Shown: positions 48,029 to 57,104 of the stretch, one piece after another
Numbering within the stretch: position 1 is the stretch's first letter
How the letters are laid out: each line of letters begins with the position of its first letter
NCBI RefSeq assembly: GCF_000520955.1
Contig: NZ_JACC01000035.1
Coordinates: 1-64,000 of the forward strand
Reading direction: 5' to 3'
DNA: 64,000 bases
DNA from: Aquimarina pacifica
GTDB lineage: Bacteria > Bacteroidota > Bacteroidia > Flavobacteriales > Flavobacteriaceae
Program-made: the position numbers and the translations under genes
The notes under the pieces: model-generated
The model's database searches: none
Seen by the model: only the letters and a program-made list of their open reading frames with translations
Told to the model about the DNA's origin: nothing

Positions 48029-49156
48029 ATGAATGTAACTTTACGACAGAAAACATTAAAGGACGGCAGACAAAGTTTGTTTTTAGATTATTATTTACCC
48101 AAGGCTAAACAAACTCGAAAAAAAGAAGCCCTTAAATTATATCTCTATCCTAAGCCAAAATCAAAACTAGAGAAAGAGCATAATAAGAAAGTCTCTTTGT
48201 TGGCCGAGAGCATTCGTTCTAAACGTTTATTACAACTTCAGCATGAGGATCATGAGTTTTCACATTTAATATCCAATAAGGATTCAGGTTCGAGTCGAAA
48301 CTTCATTGCCTATTTTAGAGAACTAACCAATAAAAAAATTAACCAACCGGCCACCTATGGAATTTGGAATAGTACATTAAATTATATTATCGATTATACA
48401 GGAGAACGGCAGCTTGGTATTGGAGATATTGATAAGGAATGGGTAGAGGGGTTTAAAAAATACCTTGTAACAGTAGAAGCCTCGGTGGAAGGTACTCCCT
48501 TATCGCTAAATACTTGTCATGTCTATTTTAGTAAGTTTCGATCTTCTTTCAAAAAAGCAGTAAAAGAAAAACTAATCACTCACAACCCTTGTGAAGATGT
48601 AGCACATATCCCAAAAGAAGAAACAGAACGAGAATTCCTGACTTTTGAGGAATTACAATCCGCTTTTAGAACCGAATGCCATCCATTGATTCTAAAAAAG
48701 GCATTTCTATTTAGTTCATTAACAGGGCTGCGAAAATCAGATATTTTAAAAATGAAATGGTCAGAGGTACAACATTCAGAAAATCAAGGGTGGTATATCC
48801 GTTTTACACAAAAGAAAACAAAAGGGGTAGAGACTCTCCCTATTTCAGATGAAGCCAGAGCTTTACTAGGTGAAAAGTCAGGTTTGGACAATCCTGTTTT
48901 TGAGGGGCTTAAATTCGATGGTGCCACATCCATTAAACTTCAACGATGGATGTTACAATCTGGGATTACAAAAATCATTACTTTTCATTGTGCCAGACAT
49001 ACCTATGCTACCCTACAACTGACCTTCGGAACAGATATTTACACCTTATCTAAACTACTAGGGCATAAAACATTACAAACCACCCAGATTTATGCAAAAA
49101 TCATAGATAAAAAGAAAGTAGAGGCAGCAAACAGGATTCCAAATTTGGGAGTATAA
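48029..49156 (+). CDS. Tyrosine recombinase / integrase
   Basis: The start is placed at 48029 (MNVTLRQKTLKDGRQSLFLD), giving 375 residues; an upstream frame from 47960 adds an unlikely N-terminus. The N-terminal part is the arm-type DNA-binding domain usual in Bacteroidota integrases (DYYLPKAKQTRKKEALKLYL). Catalytic residues are Arg in LTGLRKSDILK (~235), HCARHTY (His/Arg ~320-323) and Tyr in TTQIYAKI (~355). It catalyses site-specific integration and excision. It is the leftmost gene of a compact element and points inward. Confidence 0.93.
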   Translation: MNVTLRQKTLKDGRQSLFLDYYLPKAKQTRKKEALKLYLYPKPKSKLEKEHNKKVSLLAESIRSKRLLQLQHEDHEFSHLISNKDSGSSRNFIAYFRELTNKKINQPATYGIWNSTLNYIIDYTGERQLGIGDIDKEWVEGFKKYLVTVEASVEGTPLSLNTCHVYFSKFRSSFKKAVKEKLITHNPCEDVAHIPKEETEREFLTFEELQSAFRTECHPLILKKAFLFSSLTGLRKSDILKMKWSEVQHSENQGWYIRFTQKKTKGVETLPISDEARALLGEKSGLDNPVFEGLKFDGATSIKLQRWMLQSGITKIITFHCARHTYATLQLTFGTDIYTLSKLLGHKTLQTTQIYAKIIDKKKVEAANRIPNLGV

Positions 49157-49288
49157 AAGAAGAATAATCCATCTGGGTATAGCATTTCAATATTCATTAA
49201 CTTAAAATTAACACTACGGAAACGAAACATTTTAGGTTCTTGAGACACATACATAAGGGATAGTATCACTCTTATTTGTTTTGCCTTT

Positions 49289-50326
49289 ATGTTAACACCT
49301 TGTTTTTCTTATTATCAAATTAATACTGTGGATATTTGGGATTTTGAATATCACTTGTTTTTTAACCCTTCTGAAGAATTTAAGCATTTTTCCAGAATTC
49401 GGGTGATGGAAGAGCTATCTCAAAAACTTCAAGTCATTGTCATTTCAGAAACGCCTCCTTTTATTACCTATGACAATTACATAGGTGGAGATAAAGACAT
49501 GAAAACATATTATCTTAACAAGGTAAATCGTTTTACACAAGCCATAGACTTTTCGGAGTCTATACGATTAGCATATTTTTTTAGTAATAATGATGGATAT
49601 TCATATCGAATAGACAAAGAAATTAAAAGTGATCATAAAGATTTTGCTTTTTGGTTTTCCCTAAAACTGCGACAATACGAGTTAGGGTTACATCATATCA
49701 ACTCTTTTTTAGAGTACCATCTAACCCATTCTTTTGAAAGGTATATCCTTAGTTATATGGATTTTCTGAACAAAAGAATAATACGACAATATCAGAATAT
49801 ATTTTTTTCACCCAGACTTAGTCAAACCATCACAGAATATTTACAGAGTTTTGCTGATACTTTAGATCCTCAGGATACCCCTCCTAAGGAAACACCAAAG
49901 TACCATAAAAGACCCAGAACCCGAAAAAACTATAATTCATATTATTTAACCATTCTTCAAAAAGAACCTACTTATCTACAGAATAATGGAGGTTATCAAG
50001 CATTTGAACAGCTCATCGAATATGGGTTTATCAAAGCAGACATTGATTTTGATTTTGAAAATTTTAAAAATATTTTTTCAGGAGTTGGAGTTACTAAAAC
50101 TAAAAGAATTATTTGGTTGGGCGGGAAAATCTATCTCAAACTGTTTGTACATTATTTGGTTCGAACGAAAAAAATTGAACCTATGGGTAATGAAAATTGG
50201 ACAACGACCATAAAGTGTTTTTTAAATAAAGAAGGCAAAGAATTTGAAACCACTCAACTTCAATATGCCAATGGAGGAACTGACCAAAGAAAAGAAGTAC
50301 TATACGCTATTGCTGATATCTTATAA
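49289..50326 (+). CDS. Element-encoded protein of unknown function
   Basis: The 345-residue protein has no signal peptide. Its C-terminal ~120 residues carry a pattern often seen in Bacteroidota mobile-element proteins: FKNIFSGVGVTKTKRIIWLG, then LKLFVHYLVRTKKIEP and KCFLNKEGKEFE. The N-terminal half is rich in aromatic residues and unrecognised. It may be a regulator comparable to RteC-type proteins, but similarity is not clear enough to name it. Confidence 0.6.
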   Translation: MLTPCFSYYQINTVDIWDFEYHLFFNPSEEFKHFSRIRVMEELSQKLQVIVISETPPFITYDNYIGGDKDMKTYYLNKVNRFTQAIDFSESIRLAYFFSNNDGYSYRIDKEIKSDHKDFAFWFSLKLRQYELGLHHINSFLEYHLTHSFERYILSYMDFLNKRIIRQYQNIFFSPRLSQTITEYLQSFADTLDPQDTPPKETPKYHKRPRTRKNYNSYYLTILQKEPTYLQNNGGYQAFEQLIEYGFIKADIDFDFENFKNIFSGVGVTKTKRIIWLGGKIYLKLFVHYLVRTKKIEPMGNENWTTTIKCFLNKEGKEFETTQLQYANGGTDQRKEVLYAIADIL

Positions 50327-50606
50327 TACACCTATAAAATTTTAGTTTTTTAAGGTCCTCTCCCTATTGATAGACTGCCTCCTTTCTTTCGCTCTATTCT
50401 CTACGTTTTTTTTGATAAAATAGTGTTTTTAAAAAACCTAGTATTTACAAGAGATCACAAAGAATACCAAAAGTAAAACATCTGGTAAACTCTACGCTCT
50501 ACGATTTTACGAAAAAACGCTTTGATATGTTTTGTTATTTGGTCTTCGATATCAATAAAACAAAGCATTACGTAATGCTCATTTCTAATTTTTAAAAAAG
50601 AAGTAT
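50327..50606. other. 280-bp regulatory gap of the element
   Basis: This gap holds a 16-bp perfect palindrome (listed separately) just before the HTH gene. No coding frame is visible. Confidence 0.5.
50564..50579. promoter_or_regulatory. 16-bp perfect palindrome, candidate operator
   Basis: AGCATTACGTAATGCT is fully self-complementary and lies 27 bp before the start of the excisionase-like HTH gene. It is a natural candidate for binding of that protein or another dimeric regulator of the element. Confidence 0.45.
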
Positions 50607-50951
50607 ATGAGCGATTTATTAAAACCATTGTATTCTTTAACTATTGGAGAATACAAAGAATTACAACGAGAAATTTTTAACGAACAAGCAGAAAAGATAT
50701 TAAAAAAGGATAGGACTCAACCTTTAGTAAAAGAAAACAATGACATCATCTTTTTAGAGGAAGTATGTGAAATAACAGGATATACAAAACCAACTTTATA
50801 TTCTAAAATCAGTAGGTACGAAATCCCAGTACTCTCCAGAGGAAAACCACTCACTTTTTCTAAAAAAGACATTATTGATTGGATACATCAGGGAAAGCCT
50901 AATACATTGGATGACCAAGTCAAGGATTATTTAAAATCTAACCCCCTGTAA
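50607..50951 (+). CDS. Excisionase-like HTH protein
   Basis: The 114-residue protein contains a MerR/excisionase-type winged helix, FLEEVCEITGYTKPTLYSKI, then RGKPLTFSKKDIIDWIHQGK. Proteins of this kind in Bacteroidota elements control excision or transcription. It lies 11 bp before the VirE-N-like gene, so the three genes to 53715 are probably one operon. Confidence 0.85.
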   Translation: MSDLLKPLYSLTIGEYKELQREIFNEQAEKILKKDRTQPLVKENNDIIFLEEVCEITGYTKPTLYSKISRYEIPVLSRGKPLTFSKKDIIDWIHQGKPNTLDDQVKDYLKSNPL

Positions 50952-50962
50952 AACGTTGCGTT

Positions 50963-51928
50963 ATGATAACACGAAAGGATATTATAGCCAAGACACATTA
51001 TGGGTTGAAGATATATAGTTATGTTCTTAGAGAATTTAACCCTAATCAAGTGCTAAAAGTTGACCTAAATGGGGATAAACAAATTGTAAACCCATCCAGT
51101 GTAAACCGATGTAAACTAATAGTAAACCCTTTTTTACAATGGGAAGAAGCGAGTCTATCAATTGTCATTGAAAACCGAATTGCAGTTTACAAAGACTTGA
51201 TGGATACTTCTTTTTATGGAGATCCATTTGATTTTGCACAATTGTATTTTAAAGAGGATAGTGAATATGAATTATTAAAACGTATTAATGAAGTCCTTCA
51301 TTTAACAATAGCGTCTAAACCTTCAGAATATGAACAAAATAATCAGCACGTTACAACACTTCTAGATACAATACCAGATCATCGTATCATACCAAAATTT
51401 AGTTACTTCCATAGAAATCTTTTTAACCTCTATCCTAATGAAAGTTTAGACATTCCAAAAACCTATGAAATGATAAGGCACCCTATTCGAAAATACAAAA
51501 CAGAAAAGCTACGAAGTTTGGGTGCTGCCCAACAAAAAATATTCAAAAGACAGAATTTTGATTATGTCACCTTTTCAGGAACTTTTACCAAGCGTGCTAA
51601 CAACTCTTTAATCAAACATTCTAACTTATTAACAGTGGACATTGATGATGTACAAGATCAAAGTCGATTGGAAGAAATAAAAGAAATACTATTACATGAC
51701 CCGTATTTTCCTACCGAGTTATTATTTGTTTCTCCCAGAGGAAACGGATTAAAGTGGGTTGTTGAAATCTCATTAAAAGAGGTATCTCATGGAGATTATT
51801 TTACAGCAATCAGCAAGTATTTAAAACAAACCTATACAATAGAGATAGATACCCATGGAGAAGATGTTGCCAGAGCTTGTTTATTACCTTATGACCCCAA
51901 TGCCTATATCCACCCTAAATATACCTAA
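50963..51928 (+). CDS. BT4734/VirE N-terminal domain protein, primase-like
   Basis: The 321-residue protein has the conserved core KYKTEKLRSLGAAQQKIFKR, then VTFSGTFTKRANNSLIKHSN, LLTVDIDD, LLFVSPRGNGLKWVVEI and DTHGEDVARACLLPYDPNAY. This pattern is the BT4734-like / VirE-N domain found fused or adjacent to DUF3987 proteins. The LLTVDIDD and SPRGNGLKW motifs are like those of archaeo-eukaryotic primase-type polymerases. Its stop codon shares a base with the next ATG (TAATG), showing translational coupling. Confidence 0.85.
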   Translation: MITRKDIIAKTHYGLKIYSYVLREFNPNQVLKVDLNGDKQIVNPSSVNRCKLIVNPFLQWEEASLSIVIENRIAVYKDLMDTSFYGDPFDFAQLYFKEDSEYELLKRINEVLHLTIASKPSEYEQNNQHVTTLLDTIPDHRIIPKFSYFHRNLFNLYPNESLDIPKTYEMIRHPIRKYKTEKLRSLGAAQQKIFKRQNFDYVTFSGTFTKRANNSLIKHSNLLTVDIDDVQDQSRLEEIKEILLHDPYFPTELLFVSPRGNGLKWVVEISLKEVSHGDYFTAISKYLKQTYTIEIDTHGEDVARACLLPYDPNAYIHPKYT

Positions 51929-53715
51929 TGATACAAAGATTTGATCCTAAAAAATATTTGAATACCGATAAGAATGCTAACATGAATATTGTTTCTGATT
52001 CCATTGAATCAAACCGCTATAGTTCTAATGAGACATTAGAAGTTGTTCAGAGGATTATTGGAGCATTGGAAATGAAAGGTATTGACCTTACTTCCAATTA
52101 TGAAGATTGGCTAAAAATTGGTTTTGCACTTGCAGATGAATTTGGGCAAAATGGAACATCATTGTTTCACAGGGTAAGTAAAAATTATCCCGGCTATGAG
52201 TATAAAGCCTGTCAAAAACAATATGAACACTGTCTAAAAAGTAAGCGCACAGGCGTCACTCTGGGAACCTTCTTTCATTTAGCAAAACAAGCAGGAGTCG
52301 ATTTAAAACGAAAAAAGAATAGGTCTCTGGATTATACCTTGCCTACAGCGTCTTCCAACACAGAAGAAATGGTTGTAGCTAAAAAAACATTGGCTACATT
52401 TCCTGATTTTATTTTTGAACAAATACCACGTTTATTGCAAGATGTGGTGGTTTGCGCTAAAACTGATACAGAGAAAGATATTCTTTTTTTAGGTGCATTA
52501 ACCACGATGAGTGCATGCCTGCCCAATGTTTACGGGATTTATGATCAATATACGGTATATCCTAATTTGTTCTTGTTCATTACTGCTCCAGCTTCTTCTG
52601 GCAAAGGGAGAGTAAATCTGTGTAGAAGGTTGGTACAATCTATTCATACGGTAAAACGTGATACTACGATGGCTGATAAAGCGCAATATCAAATAGATTT
52701 AGCTGCTTATCGATCCAAAAAAAAGAAGGATGCTTTAGCCATCAAACCATCTAAACCCCCAGAGCAAATGCTTTTTATTCCTGCCAATAATAGTGCTACG
52801 GGTACATTTCAGTTATTAGCCGAAAATAATGGAGAAGGGTTGATTTTTGAAACTGAAGGAGACACACTGGCACAGACTTTTAAAAGTGAATACGGTAATT
52901 ATAGTGATGGATTTAGAAAAGCTTTTCATCATGAAGCTATTAGTTATTATCGAAGAACGGATAGTGAATATATAGATATTCCTTGTCCTAAAATATCTAC
53001 AGTCCTAACAGGTACACCCGATCAGGTGCTTGCCTTAATGCCTGATTCAGAAAATGGATTATTCAGTCGATTTATATTCTACCATATGAAACGCCAAAAG
53101 CAATGGCGTAATGTATTTGCTGATTCAAAACAAGAAAGTTTAGACATTACTTTTGATCGGTTAGGGCAACAATTTCATAGGTGTTACAATACATTATGCA
53201 CCTATAGTGAAGGAATTCAGATTACCTTACAAAAGGAACAAGAAGATCGTTTTCATGATTTTTTTAGTAAACAATATGACAAGTTCCTGTTTTTACAAAA
53301 GAATGGTTTAGAAGCCTCCTTACTAAGATTAGGCTTGATTTGTTATCGAATAGCCATGATTTTGACAGTACTTAGAATGTCAGAAGAGGGTAATATTACC
53401 AATTGCAGAACATGTAGTGATTCTGATTTTGAAGTGGCACTGCGTATGATTACCATTTTATTAGCACATACCGAACATGTTTTTTTGCACTTACCGGAAC
53501 CCAAACGAGTACTACCACGTCAAAAAAATCATAAAGAACGTTTTTTGGATCAGTTACCAATACGTTTCTCTACTCAGGAATTTAAGAGGATTTCTGATAC
53601 TATGAATATTGCTTCCAAGAGTGCAGAACGGTATATTAAGGAATTTATAGAGAAAGGATACTTGCAAAGAGTTGCCCAGGGGGAGTACAAAAATATTTTA
53701 AAAAAGGACACCTGA
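51928..53715 (+). CDS. PriCT-2/DUF3987 replication protein (primase-helicase-like)
   Basis: The 595-residue protein has an N-terminal PriCT-2-like domain (~28-125: IIGALEMKGIDLTSNYEDWL, GFALADEFG, KQYEHCLKS, GTFFHLAKQAGVDL). A DUF3987 ATPase-like domain follows, with the P-loop APASSGKGRV (~221-230) and EGDTLAQTFKSEYGNYSDGF. A C-terminal HTH-like region is seen in KISDTMN-like RISDTMNIASKSAERYIKEF. Together with the upstream protein it probably primes or unwinds DNA for element replication. Its TGA stop lies inside the first of four 9-bp iteron-like repeats. Confidence 0.85.
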   Translation: MIQRFDPKKYLNTDKNANMNIVSDSIESNRYSSNETLEVVQRIIGALEMKGIDLTSNYEDWLKIGFALADEFGQNGTSLFHRVSKNYPGYEYKACQKQYEHCLKSKRTGVTLGTFFHLAKQAGVDLKRKKNRSLDYTLPTASSNTEEMVVAKKTLATFPDFIFEQIPRLLQDVVVCAKTDTEKDILFLGALTTMSACLPNVYGIYDQYTVYPNLFLFITAPASSGKGRVNLCRRLVQSIHTVKRDTTMADKAQYQIDLAAYRSKKKKDALAIKPSKPPEQMLFIPANNSATGTFQLLAENNGEGLIFETEGDTLAQTFKSEYGNYSDGFRKAFHHEAISYYRRTDSEYIDIPCPKISTVLTGTPDQVLALMPDSENGLFSRFIFYHMKRQKQWRNVFADSKQESLDITFDRLGQQFHRCYNTLCTYSEGIQITLQKEQEDRFHDFFSKQYDKFLFLQKNGLEASLLRLGLICYRIAMILTVLRMSEEGNITNCRTCSDSDFEVALRMITILLAHTEHVFLHLPEPKRVLPRQKNHKERFLDQLPIRFSTQEFKRISDTMNIASKSAERYIKEFIEKGYLQRVAQGEYKNILKKDT

Positions 53716-53748
53716 GGTTTTTGAGGTTTCTGAGGTTTTTGAGGTTTT
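53713..53748 (+). repeat. Iteron-like cluster, four TGAGGTTT(T/C) units
   Basis: Four 9-bp units beginning TGAGGTTT start at 53713, 53722, 53731 and 53740, exactly 9 bp apart. The first overlaps the stop codon of the DUF3987 gene. The block is followed by GGTTATT, which also follows the central repeat at 53926. Confidence 0.8.
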
Positions 53749-53905
53749 GGTTATTTTACATGCTCCAAAAACGGCATTTATAGCGCTCATGTCAAAAAAA
53801 AAATATAATGCAAAATACTTAAAAATAAGGTTTTTATGATTAAATACACATATGTTTTCCATTGAAATAACTCTTCCTAAATCTCAAACCAGAACTACAT
53901 TGCCG

Positions 53906-53934
53906 AAAACCTCAAAACCTCAAACTGAGGTTTT
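53906..53934. repeat. Central inverted copies of the 9-bp repeat
   Basis: Two AAAACCTCA copies (53906-53914 and 53914-53922, sharing one base) are followed after 3 bp by TGAGGTTTT (53926-53934). The last two form a perfect 9-bp hairpin with a 3-nt loop. Confidence 0.75.
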
Positions 53935-54126
53935 GGTTATTAAATAAGTAACTTCAGGTATTTAGATGCATTTTCCTTGGTGGCAACTCTGAATAGGTAG
54001 AAGTCTGTTTTGCATGTATCTAATTGATTTTAAGTTTTTTGAAACCAAATTAACATGTGTTAATGTAGGTTTAATTAGGTTCAAAATATATTTTTTGTAG
54101 ATCTGTATACTCCAGAAATTACGATC

Positions 54127-54194
54127 AAAACCTCAGAAACCTCAGAAACCTCAAAAACCTCACCTTTCTCTTTTTGAGGTTTTTTTGAGGTATA
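54127..54194 (-). repeat. Right iteron-like cluster in inverse orientation
   Basis: Four units (A/G)AAACCTCA start at 54127, 54136, 54145 and 54154, again at exact 9-bp spacing. Two forward units follow at 54175 and 54186 (the second imperfect). The four-unit block is the mirror of the left cluster. Confidence 0.8.
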
Positions 54195-54196
54195 CG

Positions 54197-54781
54197 TCAC
54201 CCATATATGTTTACATCAATTGAAGAAATGACCCATGCTTTGGTAGTCGCGTTATAATTATGAAATAATACGGTCCATGATATCTCGACATCATCATCTG
54301 CAATCAATCCTTGTTCATATTGATAAGCAAGTTCTTTTTCCATGACACGATCAATCGCTGCAAAATATTCCAGTATCTCAATTTCTGGAAGCTCCTTTTT
54401 AAAGGTAATATTACAAAAACATGTTTCTTTTCCATTTTTAGAAACATATGTTAATATGCAATACACGCTGTAGGGATCTGCACCATCATCAATGATGTCT
54501 ACCTTGTATTTGGTAGAAGTATCATTTAGGATAGTACTATCGGCAAAAGATGTGATGTACAACCGATCATTAAATACCAATTTTCCAGTATCATCTTTCA
54601 GTTGAATAAAAGGTTTATACGTCTCTTTTGAACTATACAATTTGGCATAGGTACATAGAAAAGAAAGAATAGATTCATAACGTCTTTTAGGGCTAAAGTG
54701 AATATAATTCTGGATGGTTTTTGATTCGCATGGATGGATAGTTCCATTTATAATTTCTAGTAAGTGGTCTTGATCGGACAT
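54197..54781 (-). CDS. Element-encoded protein of unknown function
   Basis: The 194-residue soluble protein starts MSDQDHLLEIINGTIHPCES and has no signal peptide or known motif. The C-terminal half (CFCNITFKKELPEIEILEYF, then DVEISWTVLFHNYNATTKAW) reads as a beta-alpha domain. It is the only minus-strand gene of the element and lies between the iteron-like region and the 50-bp tandem array. Confidence 0.65.
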   Translation of the reverse strand: MSDQDHLLEIINGTIHPCESKTIQNYIHFSPKRRYESILSFLCTYAKLYSSKETYKPFIQLKDDTGKLVFNDRLYITSFADSTILNDTSTKYKVDIIDDGADPYSVYCILTYVSKNGKETCFCNITFKKELPEIEILEYFAAIDRVMEKELAYQYEQGLIADDDVEISWTVLFHNYNATTKAWVISSIDVNIYG

Positions 54782-55334
54782 AATACATTCTTTGGTTTTA
54801 AAAGTGGTCTAGGGTAAAGTTACAATTCTTTTGAAGTCTAAAAACAATCAAAAACGTATGACGGTATTTTTCAGTTTTAGTAAAAAAAGCGGTGCCACAA
54901 AAAAAATACACACCTACCCATGGGGTGTGTATTCTGTTGATTAGCTTAAAATAAAGAGGTTACTACTAGGTAAACAAGTGAGAATAGCTATGAATTAAGA
55001 AGAGGATGCTACAGAAAAACAATGATTGTTATAAAAATAGGGATGTGTTTTCTTAAATATACATGGCATCCCCTAGTGTATATTCTGTTTATTAGTTTAA
55101 CATCACGTAAGTCCTATTGCAAATGAACAAGGGGCATAGTTGTTTTTATAATTTAGAAAAAGAATCAATTGCGTAAACTATTCGCTTATATAAAATAGGC
55201 ATGTCCTACACATTGTATTCCTGTATTATTAATTTTTTTTGAAATAATGTATTTAAGAAAGTCATGTCAAATCGTAAAAAATATTAAAATGCGGCTTAAT
55301 TATAATTTGTACCAAATTTATTAGGTAATCCAGA
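54782..55334. other. 553-bp non-coding stretch with degenerate long repeats
   Basis: No gene is seen. A hairpin with 10-bp arms AATACACACC/GGTGTGTATT lies at 54905-54933. Three degenerate 35-40-bp segments, at about 54911, 55062 and 55198, share the core GT(G)TAT-TCTGTTGATTAG-like sequence at roughly 135-150-bp spacing. Confidence 0.45.
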
Positions 55335-56200
55335 ATGACACGCAACTTTTCCTTATAACACGAACTTAACTTTTCACTATAGGGATGACACGTAACTCTT
55401 TCTTATAACACTGACTTGACTTTTCTCTATAGGAATGACACGCAACTCTTCCTTATAGCGCTGACCTGACTTTTTTCTATAGGAATGACACGTAACTCTT
55501 CCTTATAGCACTGACCTAACTTTTCCCTATCGGAATGACACGCAACTTTTCCTTATAACACTGACCTAACTTTTCACTATAGGGATGACACGCAACTCTT
55601 CCTTATAGCACTGACCTGACTTTTTTCTATAGGAATGACACGTAACTCTTTCTTATAACACTGACCTAACTTTTCCCTGTAGGAATGACACGCAGCTCTT
55701 TCTTATAACACTGACCTAACTTTTCTCTATAGGGATGACACGCAAGTCTTCCTTATAGCACTGACCTCACTTTTCTCTATAGGAATGACACGCAACTCTT
55801 TCCTATAACACTGACCTAACTTTTCTCTATAGGGATGACACGTAACTTTTCCTTATAACACTGACCCAACTTTTCTCTATAGGGATGACACGCAACTCTT
55901 CCTTATAGCACTGACCTGACTTTTTTCTATAGGAATGACACGTAACTCTTCCTTATAACACTGACCTAACTTTTCCCTGTAGGAATGACACGCAGCTCTT
56001 TCTTATAACACTGACCTAACTTTTCTCTATAGGGATGACACGCAAGTCTTCCTTATAGCACTGACCTCACTTTTCTCTATAGGAATGACACGCAACTCTT
56101 TCTTATAACACTGACCTAACTTTTCTCTATAGGGATGACACGTAACTCTTCCTTATAGCACTGACCTAACTTTTCCCTATAGGGATGACATGTAGCTCTT
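55335..56200 (+). repeat. 50-bp tandem repeat array, 17 full copies plus a partial one
   Basis: Units begin ATGACACG at 55335 and every 50 bp to 56135. A truncated eighteenth copy starts at 56185 and fades after about 16 bp. A typical unit runs ATGACACG(C/T)AACTCTT, then CCTTATA(A/G)CACTGACCTA, then ACTTTTCTCTATAGG(A/G). Units differ at a few fixed positions and have no spacers, so this is not CRISPR. The 300-bp block 55585-55884 is repeated at 55885-56184 with only about six differences by eye. All frames are interrupted by stops (TGA, TAG, TAA), so it is non-coding. Within a unit TTCC(T)TATAG and CTATAGGAA can pair. Confidence 0.95.
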
Positions 56201-56865
56201 ACTAGCCTTTGTGTGAATTATACTACTAAAAACAATAAACTATCATTGCACAAAGTTCTGGGTTTAAGACCCTCTCTGTATCCATAGCGGACTCGTGGGG
56301 AACTATTCCTCCAATATATCCCAATACTCCTATATAGGAAGTGGTGAATTAGGGAAATGTTCTTCTATTTGTTTTAAACAGAAACAAACGTTTACAAATG
56401 AATAATAGTTGTGTAGTCTATTGTTTAAGTTTATCATCTGTAATAAAAAAGTTGTGGATCTATTCACCAAACCTTTACGGCCTGATATGCATTTATTTTC
56501 GCATTGAACATAAAGATCTAGTTTTATAAAAATCCAAAGTAACTTCCTTAAATCTAATTATATGTTAAAAATATATACCTGCTGAAAAATCTTCTCCAAT
56601 CAGTTTTAAATTAGTTAGAGGAATATATTTAAAATTATTTTCGTACCGATTTTGATGTAGTAATTTATACCCCCTATAAATTGGAATAACCCAGTATGAT
56701 AGCGTTTGCATAGTTTACAAATAAATAGAAAAAATATATATGTAACACCTTGGTATATTACCATTACAAAAAGTGCTATTTAATACTTATTTTAGACGTA
56801 TCTTTCAATTAAACAATCTCCTTTAGAAAGGGGTTTAGCCATCTTCACTATTTAAACCAAGAAAT
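56201..56865. other. 665-bp gap right of the tandem array
   Basis: No gene is seen. It contains the candidate right attachment repeat at 56264-56275. The following AT-rich stretch (56380-56860) probably includes the promoter of the small-gene cluster, but no full consensus was found. Confidence 0.45.
56264..56275. repeat. Candidate right attachment repeat
   Basis: TTAAGACCCTCT matches the copy at 47941-47952. It lies 64 bp after the tandem array, in a sequence (GTTCTGGGTTTAAGACCC and onward to TATCCA) that faintly resembles a tRNA T-arm end but lacks a recognisable tRNA body. Confidence 0.35.
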
Positions 56866-57096
56866 ATGAACACAAAAAAAAGGGAAAGAGCATCATCTGA
56901 TTTCGTAAAAACTGAACTGAAAAAATTAACACATTTGAAAATAGAAAGCGAACCACTCTACAAAAATATGTGGGTAAAAGGAGCGTTGGTTGTTGCCAGT
57001 ATATACGGGCTAATGTTTGTTTCTAAATATTTTATTAGCCAGTATGCCGATTTAATTACAGCAACCAAAAAATTACGCAATGCAAAACGACTATAG
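56866..57096 (+). CDS. Small single-pass membrane protein
   Basis: The 76-residue protein has a basic, charged N-terminal half and one transmembrane helix (GALVVASIYGLMFVSKYF, ~39-56), ending KKLRNAKRL. No family was recognised. It is the first of four closely spaced small plus-strand frames. Confidence 0.6.
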   Translation: MNTKKRERASSDFVKTELKKLTHLKIESEPLYKNMWVKGALVVASIYGLMFVSKYFISQYADLITATKKLRNAKRL

Positions 57097-57104
57097 TTAC
57101 AAAT

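Larger units (their letters stand above)
53716..54196. other. 481-bp candidate replication or control region of the element
   Basis: The gap contains no gene. It holds direct 9-bp repeats on the left, a hairpin of the same repeat in the middle (53906-53934), the inverse repeats on the right and AT-rich DNA between, including ATTAACA-TG-TGTTAAT at 54049-54064. The layout resembles an iteron-type origin. No experimental origin is implied. Confidence 0.45.

Noticed and set aside
49289-50326. Naming the gene rteC
   Set aside because: Some composition and position resemble RteC-type proteins, but the conserved RteC blocks could not be found by eye.
55335-56200. CRISPR array
   Set aside because: The units are contiguous 50-bp direct repeats with no unique spacers, and no cas genes are nearby.
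56240-56290. tRNA gene
   Set aside because: GGGTTTAAGACCC followed later by TATCCA looks like a T-arm, but no acceptor, D-arm or anticodon arm could be matched upstream.
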